From IMG/VR virus record IMGVR_UViG_3300031111_000407, positions 1 to 24,635 of that record: a DNA stretch of 24,635 nt, one strand, 5' to 3'. The notes below the pieces were generated by a model. It was not told the origin of the DNA. It ran no database searches and was given only the letters and a program-made list of their open reading frames with translations. The DNA is from a virus. Below are positions 19,401-21,119 of this stretch, piece after piece (position 1 is the first letter of the stretch; each line of letters opens with the position of its first letter). Position numbers and translations under genes: made by a program.

Positions 19401-19671
19401 CTCCTTTCAACCAGTTAACACCTTTCTTCCATCCTAAGCCAAACTTTTCACCAGGTCCTTTCTCTCCCCATTCTTTCTCAAATTGCTTTTGTTCATCAGT
19501 CTGTGGGAGGTAATCATCACCAAGCACCTGAGCATCTAAGTCGGGCAATGCTTCAACACCAGGGCCGAAATCAACAGAAGGAAGGGCAAACATCTTTTGT
19601 ATTTCCTTCATTCTATCCTTCGGATCCTGGATTTTCTTTTTTTTATCTGGATCTTTTAAACTTGTAGGCAT
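1462..19671 (-). CDS. Giant polyvalent protein, 6069 aa (multi-domain phage DNA-protection/injection protein)
   Basis: One uninterrupted frame of 18.2 kb encodes a protein of roughly 680 kDa. It strings together enzyme domains used on DNA, nucleotides or proteins, separated by Glu/Lys-rich linkers; the recognisable domains are listed as separate entries. This architecture is that of 'polyvalent proteins' (Iyer, Aravind and colleagues), which are known in phages and conjugative elements and proposed to enter the recipient with the DNA and counter host defences. Residues 375-625 hold several short beta-rich repeats (for example NKEGKVTLLETKDGDVFEYV and GTDGTLYVDEI) that look like SH3-type barrels. 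Residues 1690-2240 hold globular segments I do not recognise. The chosen ATG lies 12 nt after the upstream stop, with no good Shine-Dalgarno; an A8 run sits at codons 9-11. The gene ends TAG-CCA-TGA, with the TGA overlapping the portal start. Its place between ejection-type proteins and the portal suggests a virion protein, which is inference. Most polyvalent proteins I know of are shorter. Confidence 0.9.
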   Translation of the reverse strand: MPTSLKDPDKKKKIQDPKDRMKEIQKMFALPSVDFGPGVEALPDLDAQVLGDDYLPQTDEQKQFEKEWGEKGPGEKFGLGWKKGVNWLKGGVGNFFAETLPQISKMGTALAPGGVPYNPLFPNSKEMYEGMVEASDNDESFDNLIDRVTQASEEKFEIAEGIKGKGFVFNAANMLPQAMGTVAAAVATAATGGAPALAAIPALVSGGNLLVLSSAVVGDQLRQYDKYVEETGKDPNELERWGVALLAGAAEYASEKMRLNMALDKFVPNGLTGKLMGNILRKNPEVSSDILSKWAKKFPNKYQKLIGFIRKVNIQGMEEGGEELFAEFIQTLAQNIYLDPEHKHTIGDAVQNSLRAAAGGYAMGGFLGPITVSSNKAYHYLRRNKEGKVTLLETKDGDVFEYVGTGKNGQMTVIDNDLRPKTITREDIAKSITLKPQEVSQFLDAYKQGQENLPQLERELVNKSAERQIRSFGEKISFEGSDMISSVQDKEGNILFLKSEGPKALGKKTFVALNAETMELVILKETDIAERNEISLDEWMQSEMEAYYQTIQQSEEVAAQQQVQAEVEAEMQEKEEETPLAPGEEINYMDRKWSISEIGTDGTLYVDEITEDGVGESIEIKPEDAANIQRTGQQEEEQPGEQEEIPEQELPDYSFNGKEVTKGYVKGRIRVAKSLNDLNGLAWKNDKDLDKMVAERFPEAVPEYKVGKDKADRDEIIGIIEGATDISDLEGVTVKNDDELTEMLVAKATELNPEVIEEINKAEPLKEEEEIKAEPEQKAEETTKETSGVDETTTVVGETDPAWRHIRNNIVSEKGKSRKERSEFQRVAQEMLRSGMPVNEVIGKINKKYSLNIPLFFDVEGAAKDIKEKPPEKPPTGGAGAMVVKPQPEKAEGEVDQKEPTEREKYGLEQLRPTYRGTTLSEWEAIQDGGVISSDNMQEATWITDKKEYADDYAKSKDDGVIIEFKPEVIDKSAVESGQENDETGIRLGKGLTIDDILRVTNAKGEVIYEAGKEATPVEKEEKTEQEEEQAPSKQAEVEKESAKVDTSPSEAQKKAGNYKKGHVSIQGMEISIEQPALSIRSGKDSKGNKWSVMLHNPYGYFRRTEGKDGDQVDVFLGDNLESKKVFVIDQVVPGTGEFDEHKVMLGFENFKEAEDNYLANYEPGWKGLGEIVEMDIDEFKEWLGNGTRTKKPVGELLKEQEDKQEEVKRQAYNEFSEKYKSIENIETLNTAIEELFALQRKVGYLKHGDPDYPWGTIGKGWGFSDELANKTPGEQNWEREEVGLTPDKKGWAVMNRIDLAKSPNGYWASEYSWSLGSSGGGSAPSIHSKAFATRKEALRHGLERFIENMSKRKEGAETKSDIAYAEKLLKEAKAKLNEIGGPLKKAEFAGDILEKPKTQKEQVKQVLKGEESKSIKEIADETGIVEPSIRRILGVGTKQGEFERVDKGVYKLVTEDGKTTAWIHAGDAVEVLPRLAKEGFKADMIFLDIPYTTSAIKSGNRELNFDKISPQQFDKVVQSISQIARSEDTPVLFMHSTSKTGTKDMEEYLQVIEKEFKPVAKGFYTKYYRNGNRVTMPMRKDFLPPEAIVLMTKSGEFTPISKEFDLDFDLVRPKGYPTEKPAEMLRKLIEMTTYEKDMILDPFAGSGVTGAEAVKAGRDVTLIEKSEKAVEGVIKPRVERAAKESEPTVSTEGITSPAIEITKDEWAVMDVTKTLKSPYRRQYLKNLGIDEERYKEIKDSLYRKKILLANGGITGLGLAVVDGLYKRAGVKSIVGRSYEKPDSPVWNLWKKEEPVSQEQGLRESWRETLIKAREAAVSVFTKEELDELREKGLDWTDREAIVKAVDNKLNEKPTEEGLAPEVGPGEERMNDPGTDLAKILKPGMVFRNIYIGPSYKWKREDYGIYSSEGYPVQGMEVLTVKRVEDKQGRPGYHHYWVTAIRTDAPRKKDGGFKQNVLDAEESIYNFVLHRGRIEETHAPVPGTTGENMERIFVIDDRASGVKPKPATQQQEIKPVEKKKPARKKKPSRTDKVLERDPESFLEATLQFFVKGGRIATQDFVAHTGFKPKTTEFRKFIWAIKNTGQSLDVFNEALQNSFGMEDKGPMDMINEVIEIMKMYPSRGKMLNALEDIQNQQEPQDREDIPDMEVIEADLEDMDRDEDFDYILNSETYGPIIDEFTNWEGYFNVGNLLAKIEADPFYFTTFPYGLSEQELKDFKKTLKNDGKSIQERIKAAYRAFGDSEEENTPGSSEGDEIRTGAEGERGEEEEIDEAELFNDIAKKEEDVEHRPIDTERHSQAGTSEVQADEQDVPEKPVDSSEGRRKTSESTGKGTGTELSTTGTRKDSPGDMGDIAPVSGERGDRQVHKEDERPKSDEGFAGDLFTAGGVDLHGERQARPRREGQEGDRGDVEKTRKVSSYKVKAQLEAESIPVKENDVQNIKDTLPFLFPEQHDDVIKTERRFQEGKGMLFSNATGTGKTYTGLGVAKRFDKQGKSNILIVVPTDIKAKDWIRDGRNLNLDIRQLDNTQDGGDKINVTTYANFKQNPELLKREFDLIIYDESHHIMANQKGQNTAGTEAHFKISNRNYGWALERLKANTGLWKREAEIQRRISEWNAENNSNLDKGENQVSWEYSNEIEPLERELEEVKAKQDEVLPDLQEKAKTASERTKVVFLSATPFKSHFTLRYANDYLYKMGSDSRMESGYNEGSSEDQFFISNFGYRMRYNKLTAPEAEVDVSALERMFVDNMIKKGSFAGRMLQTDYDYSRDFPIISNKGSVSLNEGIRLLLSINKNTHPEFEALDKYIHFRFYNYLYSNQLFEVLKAGMMIPRIKQHLEMGRKVVIFHRYKQAKVDHPFDFSNAYYEYNDWYNKIRVRKYLRDDKKAIEAWEKFQAKYSEYLGLKLDLRNPIQQLQDAFPGLLVFNGDVPKKVRKERQALFNDPNSGSNIILIQEQAGREGIDLHDITGNKQRVLINLGMPVDPITALQAEGRINRIGLMSNAVFEYPVLGLDIEKYHFGSKINERIGTTENLSLGNKARDLRRSFKDGFLNADVFSPNEQQGTGGKKFDMPETLERDDPYQKARALYYTNKKKTSREKSAEGIDYFATPEPLGFKMWQWLQLNRGERGLEPSAGHGAISRFAPDGVELTSIEPSNVLFSKLMVNAEGKKVNQRFEDFYVGNKFEGVAMNPPFGTGGKIAMEHLEKAFGHLSWKGGRVVAIIPAGPSMDKRLDKFLHGEDENGKQLHPDAFLRAEINLPSVSFERAGTSVNAKIVVIDKVYKADQYDIPGPVNIDLSSHTNINEFFDALENVEVPAKISKEDRKVEEVKKPERWNIHHIVRFKDNEGKIRVGTIRNIVEVAGVQRHFFIVQSAEEMPESFDIKNIIGFASEKDLAMKELDDVFTGKASTVTPRQEKLMTTSRELELIKQQHTKEGYDLHTIKLNIRLDKDDFYSLKRMAKNEGGYYSSYKGQGAIPGFNFKDEQAAKNFLAKATDFLNNRNFEVNERPQTYRQAEKEPVILAESAFDQELPLDSGSAEVQREEDTGQDRSGRNRPSLRKLGPGEFARLEVKYTIDKNLVFNGKEKIESQDDVAFLFRKLEDKAVENIFALHVLENGKSVIQHISVGSNAGSIVNFNAIADGINRFNPVKTYFIHNHPSGNINPSRADITILSKLKDAFGDVINPLGIIIDIDSGLYGTFGSIEGFENSYEIPKQAPEKEYKVYRFDRMVFNKDIDYLHEKHAKIKEQDEAAQYASAQRHTSGNKLSALILSRQNKIVANIHYPYSNLNENRHDFMADTRAYCARFNASGLILYGRGISEVDVIALNRIKEELKTTDINLLDAFDMKRIEAGEGGGASIMMEPQTDYTNGLQAEIERTREELRKVTKARQDKKNELSKRINTQGALFAGEVFGPTLEQKTTFDVDMDATQENIKRILSDYDNQIARLQKRLADLEKQAERAAIENKGQGVLFRLADEQVFYSNTQKALDVIKQDKAPWTQWQAMLVKNGAKQSEMDWLDLEGKFKDRKSVTREELQQHIDRSKIDIKEIDMSKTTDPDDEMDYNRAYNYLQETINKHDSERYELRLSLAKSGVSVEDAEGWIRQLDEQNFNNFNTNKMADAVNNILKYLPDYDINAYHDVVDAHKRAEDRFLAAKSRYVERDYTKYSRWTLPGGKNYKEILLTLKKPVKAIDPAEEQARADRWEEEYADAPFDIQERGATLEGDFLSGHWDEPNVISHVRLNERTDTQGRNILFIEEIQSDWAQKIRREGGVVNTPERLKETLQPYLDDLIKRDKALNDIKKQLDDVLAEMREYGLPQGASSGEIEWFELGDYNFLAARNERFRRLMERQKEVRSNKEYLEIDDEIERIRERAILLGRSRKELIKRREAAEEGLQNARTTYYDRKASLTENMVPDMPFKKTSEWAGLAMRRMIRYAIDNGFDAIAWTTGQQQAERYELSKQVQKIKARKLDNGNYAVDITTNEGEEYVGFGGELTENRLEEYIGKELAKKIVEDTGKTNDGKRIEYTGTDLEVGGEGMKSFYDSILPSVANKIGKKYGARVQSLELRSSNKGVTYFTYNPDGTPMKFASHSLEEAKEEIKKNNGYIVPITFDYTIERDDAGKYIVIREGIDLFDSYDIEAVVDFVQGVTKVHTMPITPELFNAFKQGVPLYRSIETPKGKTLEEQLEKPTMAGKAKKEVLGRIELLSKKYGIDINAVDTIEDLPKEIRDQVIRSGKSKRVQGLYDPASDSIYVILNNNHSFDEILKSIMHEVVGHKGVRRLLGEEWTEVMNLVYNGMDIEDIQALERKYNTTDKDTIADEYLALMAERNVNPTLLQKAIARIRQAIRKLFKLNYSYNDVINLLADTRKMLRESQKPKASDYTNAQDYLDAVEAWHGSPYAGIQNFTTGRVGTGEGYQSYGWGMYFTDKREVAKGYAEALAKYDEYYDKAETFIGQKSAKWIEKAVFYSGYDHNKVIPFLQEKIEKYKDNPNITLRFEKAIKFIQDNPLPQNRHLYKVLIRKGRKPGELNFINFLEPLKNKDVVLISDQLAREGITDASLEHALWDITPARVLYKQLSRILGSDKEASLLLSRAGIDGFIYPTEISDREKGRGKGVNYVVFREDNITVKDRLSYRLSDESPEKKGPPKNLIKTAAEKRQATWQDRMLSVKKWQNSIRGRGGMITESSNPYRQENLSHGAVKHAVEQYNEKYVDPLLETIGNMMNTAGIDYEEVNLYMKAKHAPERNAELRERTGKDVNAGMTDEAANEIIDRFESKFTEETINTLWNKINAATGYTLKRWMQDGFISTDLYKKIAGMYDYYVPLRNWKKTELDEFYEYQGEDVGKVVNPLKTARGRKSEADDPLQYIVNMAHTAVVTGEKNRIKQHAARLVRNNKDMTDLHKFKKIYRVFDGSYDEMGNKNYYETTERPAQDIWDRGWVLTKEDTQHMKGRAMSQAKEHETEVWINGDKYVMVLPADVSNALNKTPSRWDNVAYITRNNFGRLTRWLSSNFTSKNPAFIPINQMRDLQYAALAHYCKGDAKQSLEFMKALPKARGAIIRYLKGKGEADNKYDQMYLDFMLNGGETGWVHLKDVDQLAKEMEKELARMTGKNTVWDKTIHNKYLRIAGQWMEHMAIRSENLSRFATYIIAIEAGKSPKQAAFEAKEITVNFNRKGRASSLMGSLYAFFNASLQGGNNIYNLGKKHTAKFLGVGAGFMAMGFLSAMLNHLWGGDDDEGDNYYEGLNDYVKYNHLVIKSPFGDRFLTIPLPHGFRWFNSLGVIAYENLFTDSKTIGDSVKDAVSNAFASISPVNPVEFLGEDEQLTLRPLVPTGLMPWYDIWVNADFTGRNIHREPFTKALDGRIADSSLGQSYVNPGVKWLTDNLFKVGGGDPDVGSKFYLDDNGKIHKVSDMFDKNPSDIEHMIEYYLGGRGTFWNNLVKTSASIVQGAGEVMTGDKDFQNIVDDVNMNNLPIVRRLLRQPWNNTVYSKYYKIVDEIEDYKSLISQRNKGLERYEKEGFTPEWQIKIDMLNMLKDDLEYIDEDIKLIEDPRQVKEFKGLQEMLIRNFIEDISKYE
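1465..4221 (-). other. C-terminal LPD38-like region of the giant protein with a membrane helix (residues ~5151-6069)
   Basis: This long, mostly helical C-terminal region is typical of the end of phage polyvalent proteins, where a 'large polyvalent-associated domain' of the LPD38 type is common. Hallmarks visible are TSKNPAFIPINQMRDLQYAA (near 5510), ITVNFNRKGRASSLMGSLYA (near 5660) and then a hydrophobic helix FLGVGAGFMAMGFLSAMLNH (about 5702-5721), followed by an acidic GGDDDEGDN stretch. Proteins of this type commonly sit next to the portal gene, as here. The hydrophobic helix and the virion-gene context suggest it anchors the protein in the particle or the membrane. The exact family number is from memory. 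Confidence 0.6.
4291..5010 (-). other. ADP-ribosyltransferase-like domain (ART-PolyVal type) of the giant protein (residues ~4888-5127)
   Basis: The domain opens with EAWHGSPYAGIQNFTTGRVG, then GEGYQSYGWGMYFTDKREVA. It ends with LLSRAGIDGFIYPTEISD and NYVVFREDNITVKDR. An H-G after the first strand, a 'G.G.Y.T....A..Y' segment and a C-terminal 'GIDG..Y......NYVVF' are the characteristic order of the phage polyvalent ART family. A helical insertion lies in between. It would transfer ADP-ribose from NAD to a host target, a frequent phage take-over strategy. The catalytic acidic residue is not certain from inspection. Confidence 0.75.
5083..5625 (-). other. Zincin-like metallopeptidase domain of the giant protein (residues ~4683-4863)
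   Basis: A helix carries IMHEVVGHKGVRRLLG (His 4766, Glu 4767, His 4771), preceded by strand VQGLYDPASDSIYVILN and followed by a helical part with DTIADEYLALMAERN that could provide a third ligand. The general layout, strand then HE-helix then acidic helix, is that of zincins. The spacing is HExxGH (three residues between the HE and the second His) rather than canonical HExxH; I recall HEAVGH-type motifs in related phage proteins. If active, it could cleave host proteins or process the giant polypeptide itself. Both roles are inference. Confidence 0.65.
5665..7752 (-). other. Large EIQSDW-containing phage polyvalent module (residues ~3974-4669)
   Basis: This long module is familiar from phage polyvalent proteins. 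It begins with APWTQWQAMLVKNGAKQSEM and a VTREELQQHI helix, then has WTLPGGKNYKEILLTLKKP, DEPNVISHVRLNERT, the hallmark FIEEIQSDWAQKIRREGG, PFKKTSEWAGLAMRRMIRYA, FDAIAWTTGQQQAERYEL and finally GGEGMKSFYDSILPSVANK. A long coiled-coil insertion of about 130 residues (roughly 4300-4430) separates the EIQSDW and PFKKT parts. The biochemical function is not known to me. The conserved E, D, W and TTGxQQ residues suggest an active site. It is flanked on both sides by short Arg-containing motifs discussed as possible processing sites. Confidence 0.72.
8140..9003 (-). other. Two tandem JAB/RadC-like domains of the giant protein, the second degenerate (residues ~3557-3844)
   Basis: The first copy has the complete metal site of RadC-type JAB domains, FIHNHPSGNINPSRADI: His 3651, His 3653, Ser 3661 and Asp 3664. 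The strand pattern before it (NIFALHVLENGKSVIQHIS) is the usual one. The second copy follows at about 3723-3844. LSALILSRQNKIVANIHYPY corresponds to the same strands, and LILYGRGISEVDVIALNRIK followed by INLLDAF occupies the place of HNHPSG...D and the closing 'LLDH' element. It has Tyr-Gly-Arg in place of the two histidines. The first is probably an active metallohydrolase (peptidase or nucleotide hydrolase) and the second a structural partner. That reading of the second copy is my alignment by eye. Confidence 0.78.
9187..9351 (-). other. Small conserved polyvalent-associated segment (residues ~3441-3495)
   Basis: The pattern is FYSLKRMAKNEGGYYSSYKG, then GAIPGFNFKDEQAAKNFL. I recall this 'GG-Y/W-YSSY ... 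PGFxFK' segment from many phage polyvalent proteins, usually near helicase/methyltransferase and JAB domains; its function is unknown to me. An upstream beta-rich stretch at residues ~3328-3390 (IVRFKDNEGKIRVGTIRNIV) resembles a small KOW/SH3-type domain. Confidence 0.5.
9832..10374 (-). other. Gamma-class N6-adenine DNA methyltransferase of the giant protein (residues ~3100-3280)
   Basis: Directly after the helicase comes FATPEPLGFKMWQW, then the SAM-binding motif I EPSAGHG (3128-3134), an acidic strand end VELTSIEPSNVLFSKL, and the catalytic NPPF (3187-3190). It is followed by GGRVVAIIPAGPS and a C-terminal strand AKIVVIDKVY. The order SAM motif then NPPF is that of the gamma class, as in Type I HsdM and many phage enzymes. 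Helicase plus adenine methyltransferase in one chain is a recurrent polyvalent pair. It would methylate adenine in DNA; the target sequence cannot be read from the protein. Confidence 0.88.
10537..12375 (-). other. Superfamily-2 (SNF2/strawberry-notch-like) helicase domain of the giant protein (residues ~2433-3045)
   Basis: The helicase motifs are complete and in order. Motif I is NATGTGKTYTG with Lys at 2478. Motif Ia is LIVVPTD. Motif II is DESHH, starting at Asp 2559. Motif III is LSATPF near 2674. In the second RecA lobe, LVFNGDVPKKVRKER is followed by GREGIDLHDI and motif VI QAEGRINRIG (2986-2995). A coiled-coil insertion rich in Glu/Lys lies between motifs II and III (about 2595-2665). 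Such helicases are regular parts of polyvalent proteins next to adenine methyltransferases. The enzyme is expected to translocate on double-stranded DNA using ATP, perhaps pulling in or scanning the injected genome. All catalytic residues appear intact. Confidence 0.88.
12408..12842 (-). CDS. Candidate overprinted gene inside the giant gene (144 aa, same strand, +1 frame)
   Basis: This 144-codon frame lies entirely inside the giant gene but is read one base later. I do not recognise the protein. It looks genuine: an all-helical, well-balanced sequence with regular hydrophobic spacing (for example ERIALAIWEILPLFLEREAI and EEMLRKLERYLPIR) and Trp at two positions. Ten of its 12 Ile codons are ATA and all ten Arg codons are AGG or AGA, matching neighbouring genes. 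In the same stretch the giant frame is nearly free of large hydrophobics, and 5 of its 14 Arg codons are CGA, which is uncommon in the neighbouring genes. Start candidates are the first ATG (12842) and ATG at 12818, the latter right after a purine-rich AAAAAAAGAAGAAG stretch; an in-frame TAG lies upstream of the first. It may be made by internal initiation, or by slippage on the A7 run at 12826-12832, which would fuse it to the upstream half of the giant protein. It could still be a chance frame. Confidence 0.6.
   Translation of the reverse strand: MTLQKKKKMLNIDQSILNDIAKQVPLKYKLMNKMFLKNQWTVAREEEKQVKALAKALAQNYPLQEPERIALAIWEILPLFLEREAIGRYIRKMNDLNLMRVLPEICSPQEALIYMEKDRPDLGEKDKKVIEEMLRKLERYLPIR
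14617..15480 (-). other. Winged helix plus beta-class DNA methyltransferase of the giant protein (residues ~1398-1685)
   Basis: Residues 1398-1453 (KSIKEIADETGIVEPSIRRI, then a wing GEFERVDKGVYKL) look like a winged helix. It is followed by an amino-methyltransferase with the motif order catalytic-then-SAM that marks the beta class. Catalytic motif IV is LDIPYTT at residues 1487-1493 and SAM-binding motif I is LDPFAGSG at 1641-1648, preceded by YPTEKPAEMLRKLIEMTT, the usual helix before motif I. The product would be an N6-adenine or N4-cytosine methyltransferase acting on DNA. Motif IV reads DIPY instead of the common DPPY, so activity is likely but not certain. A likely role is self-methylation of incoming phage DNA against restriction. 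Confidence 0.85.
15607..16029 (-). other. Trp/Gly-rich domain next to the methyltransferase (residues ~1215-1355)
   Basis: The segment has a compact globular look: YPWGTIGKGWGFSDE, then GWAVMNRIDLAKSPNGYWAS, then SLGSSGGGSAPSIHSKAF and a helix TRKEALRHGLERFIE. I have an impression of similar small domains beside methylases in phage and plasmid proteins, but cannot name the family. It is probably structural or an accessory to the methyltransferase that follows. Confidence 0.35.
16087..16494 (-). other. Inorganic-pyrophosphatase-like domain of the giant protein (residues ~1060-1195)
   Basis: The pattern is that of the 'InPase' domain described in polyvalent proteins. An opening KKGHVSIQGMEISIEQPALS is followed by RSGKDSKGNKWSVMLHNPYG, then the Asp-rich core TEGKDGDQVDVFLGDN. 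After that come VFVIDQVVPGTGEFDEHKVM and a C-terminal EPGWKGLGEIVEMDIDEF. The DGDxVDVF core matches the metal-binding Asp cluster of soluble pyrophosphatases. A plausible role is removal of pyrophosphate from, or hydrolysis of, nucleotide derivatives linked to the neighbouring modification enzymes. That role is inference. Confidence 0.75.
16657..16938 (-). other. ART-like (ADP-ribosyltransferase-fold) domain of the giant protein (residues ~912-1005)
   Basis: The segment opens with TYRGTTLSEWEAIQDGG and continues with ATWITDKKEYADDYAKS and VIIEFKPEVID. An R/H-G turn after a strand, then a 'xT-xxxxxAxxYA' stretch, then a strand, is the usual order in compact ADP-ribosyltransferase-fold domains of phage polyvalent proteins. 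I cannot point with confidence to the catalytic glutamate. If active, it would modify a host protein or nucleic acid. The assignment is from pattern only and could be wrong. Confidence 0.45.
17401..17673 (-). repeat. Internal tandem duplication in the giant protein (residues ~667-757)
   Basis: Two adjacent copies of a roughly 40-residue unit are visible. Copy one contains LNDLNGLAWKNDKDLDKMVA followed by PEAVPE. Copy two contains ISDLEGVTVKNDDELTEMLVA followed by NPEVIEE. The shared pattern is DLxGxxxKNDxxLxxMxxA...PEVxE. The two copies differ at many positions, so this is an old protein-level repeat rather than a recent DNA duplication. I do not know its function. It lies between the beta-rich repeats and the Glu-rich linker that precedes the first ART-like domain. 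Confidence 0.6.
18892..19179 (-). other. Hydrophobic N-terminal segments of the giant protein (residues ~165-260)
   Basis: An Ala/Gly-rich hydrophobic stretch (AMGTVAAAVATAATGGAPAL, about residues 178-197) is followed by AAIPALVSGGNLLVLSSAVV and, after a charged break, by WGVALLAGAAEYASE. A similar short Gly/Ala stretch (AAAGGYAMGGFLGPI) recurs near residue 360. These could be membrane helices or the amphipathic helices found in internal virion proteins that cross the envelope during ejection. The sequence does not decide between the two. Confidence 0.5.
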
Positions 19672-19683
19672 TACTGCTGTCTT

Positions 19684-20754
19684 TTAATTACCACTCTGTT
19701 GCAAGTAATAGGAAGCCATCTCGTCTGCATATTCATCTGTTATGTCAGGGTTATATTCCTGCAGTGCTTTCCTGATAAGCCTTTTCTTCTTATTTTCTTT
19801 ATATGATGTGTTTCCCAATACGTTCCTGATCTTAACAGCGAGTAATGATTGAGCTTTTTCCTGCTCAGGGGTTAATGGTACTTCTGCCTGCTCCATAACC
19901 TGAAGGCCGGGATGCAGGTGACGTACTCTGTCCCAGTATTTATTTAAAAGCACCTGGACAGACTGCCCCCTGTTTTTTGTTCCTTCCACAAGCAAACTCC
20001 TTAATACACTCATGTCATTGGGATCAAGGCTTGTAAGGTTCTTTGACAATTCACTAAGCATAGCACTTGCAAGGTCACTATCCACTTCTACCGTTTCACC
20101 GGAGTAATTCCTGTCTGTTATCTTCATATCAGGAATAACAGGATCCTGTCCTGTGCGGTCATATTTCCCGGTTGCTATTGCCTCCCTGATGTTTTCGTTG
20201 GTCCTGTGGGTATCTATCTCCTTCTGTTTCTTTGTCTGCAGATCAGCCTGTTTCTTCATTTTCTCATCTCCGATACCTGCTTCCAATTCGACAAGTTCCT
20301 TTTTCAGATTTGCCTGTTTGTCAAACATATCTTCTTCCCAGTCATATTTCCTGTCGGCTCTTTTATCTTCCCTCTCTGCCTGTCTACTTTCTGCCTCCAG
20401 TCCATGCTGATATTGAAGGTCATGGATCTTAGTATCAAGGTCCTGTAGTCTTAACTGACTTAGTTTCTGTTTATATTCTGTATCCGCTTGCCTGTGTCTC
20501 TCTGCTGCTGACAGGATTGCGGGATTAACCTGGTGAGGGTTTATTGTTGCCCCCTTCTTCCCTCCAACACCTTCAATAAGTAACCTGAAGGCATCTCCAA
20601 TAGCGTTAGTACGCATAATCTTTTCTTCAGCCTGATGCTGGCGTTCACGTTCCTCCTGTATTCTTTTCTCCTCATTGCTGTAATCAAATAATGCACTGAA
20701 AGGACCTTCATCAAGGTCCTTTTTCTTTTTCTTATCATCTACCTGTGCTATCAT
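19684..20754 (-). CDS. Coiled-coil virion-associated protein, 356 aa (function unknown)
   Basis: I do not recognise a defined family. The protein begins with a charged stretch (DDKKKKKDLDEG), then a highly charged helical middle that reads as a long coiled coil (about residues 80-200, rich in Gln, Lys, Glu and Arg). The C-terminal part is more globular and helical (DLASAMLSELSKNLTSLDPN, then LLAVKIRNVLG and YADEMASYYLQQSGN). There is no signal peptide or membrane helix. Its start codon overlaps the stop of the upstream gene (ATGA) and its own stop lies 12 nt before the giant gene, so the three are surely co-translated from one message. Position between an internal-virion-type protein and the giant protein fits an internal core or ejection protein, or a chaperone for loading the giant protein. 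That role is inference. Confidence 0.8.
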   Translation of the reverse strand: MIAQVDDKKKKKDLDEGPFSALFDYSNEEKRIQEERERQHQAEEKIMRTNAIGDAFRLLIEGVGGKKGATINPHQVNPAILSAAERHRQADTEYKQKLSQLRLQDLDTKIHDLQYQHGLEAESRQAEREDKRADRKYDWEEDMFDKQANLKKELVELEAGIGDEKMKKQADLQTKKQKEIDTHRTNENIREAIATGKYDRTGQDPVIPDMKITDRNYSGETVEVDSDLASAMLSELSKNLTSLDPNDMSVLRSLLVEGTKNRGQSVQVLLNKYWDRVRHLHPGLQVMEQAEVPLTPEQEKAQSLLAVKIRNVLGNTSYKENKKKRLIRKALQEYNPDITDEYADEMASYYLQQSGN

Positions 20755-21101
20755 TGTCTTATTTCGTTTATTAGTTTATACAGCATTAAAAGGGCATACA
20801 CTACACCTGCAGTATTCAGAAACATAATTATCCTTTCACCTATCTTGAATGCTCTGGCTTTTTCGGGGTTCCTGTTAAAAAACCTTAGCTCCTCCGTATC
20901 TTTTTTCAATTCCTCCACATCTTTTCCTAAATCCTTAACAGGACACTGAAGCTGTACTCTCTCAAGCCCTGATACCCTTTTGTTAATCTCTCTGGAATCA
21001 AGCTCGTAATCATTTAGCTTCTGCAAGACAATATCCAGCCTGGAATAAACGCCTTTGAATTTTTCCTCTAAATATTTGTCTTTATACCCATTCTCATCCA
21101 T
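20751..21101 (-). CDS. Small coiled-coil protein with C-terminal membrane helix (holin- or XhlA-like?), 116 aa
   Basis: The N-terminal two thirds are charged and heptad-like (YSRLDIVLQKLNDYELDSRE, GKDVEELKKDTEELRFF). A single hydrophobic helix near the C-terminus (IIMFLNTAGVVYALLMLYKL, about residues 91-110) is followed by a short charged tail. One Cys lies in the middle. This is the layout of XhlA/haemolysin-like phage proteins that sit beside holins, so a membrane or lysis-related role is possible. An alternative is a virion protein that contacts the envelope during ejection, given the neighbours. The start ATG lies 18 nt after the preceding stop, with a weak AGG a few bases upstream. It is in the same frame as the preceding gene, separated only by two TAG codons. 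It overlaps the next gene by ATGA. Confidence 0.75.
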   Translation of the reverse strand: MDENGYKDKYLEEKFKGVYSRLDIVLQKLNDYELDSREINKRVSGLERVQLQCPVKDLGKDVEELKKDTEELRFFNRNPEKARAFKIGERIIMFLNTAGVVYALLMLYKLINEIRQ

Positions 21102-21119
21102 GACCTAAATCCAATTAAT

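Noticed and set aside
20541-20738. Minus-strand 65-codon frame inside the 356-aa coiled-coil gene
   Set aside because: Arg/Lys-rich shadow of a charged coiled-coil frame, without the codon or composition support seen at 12408-12842.
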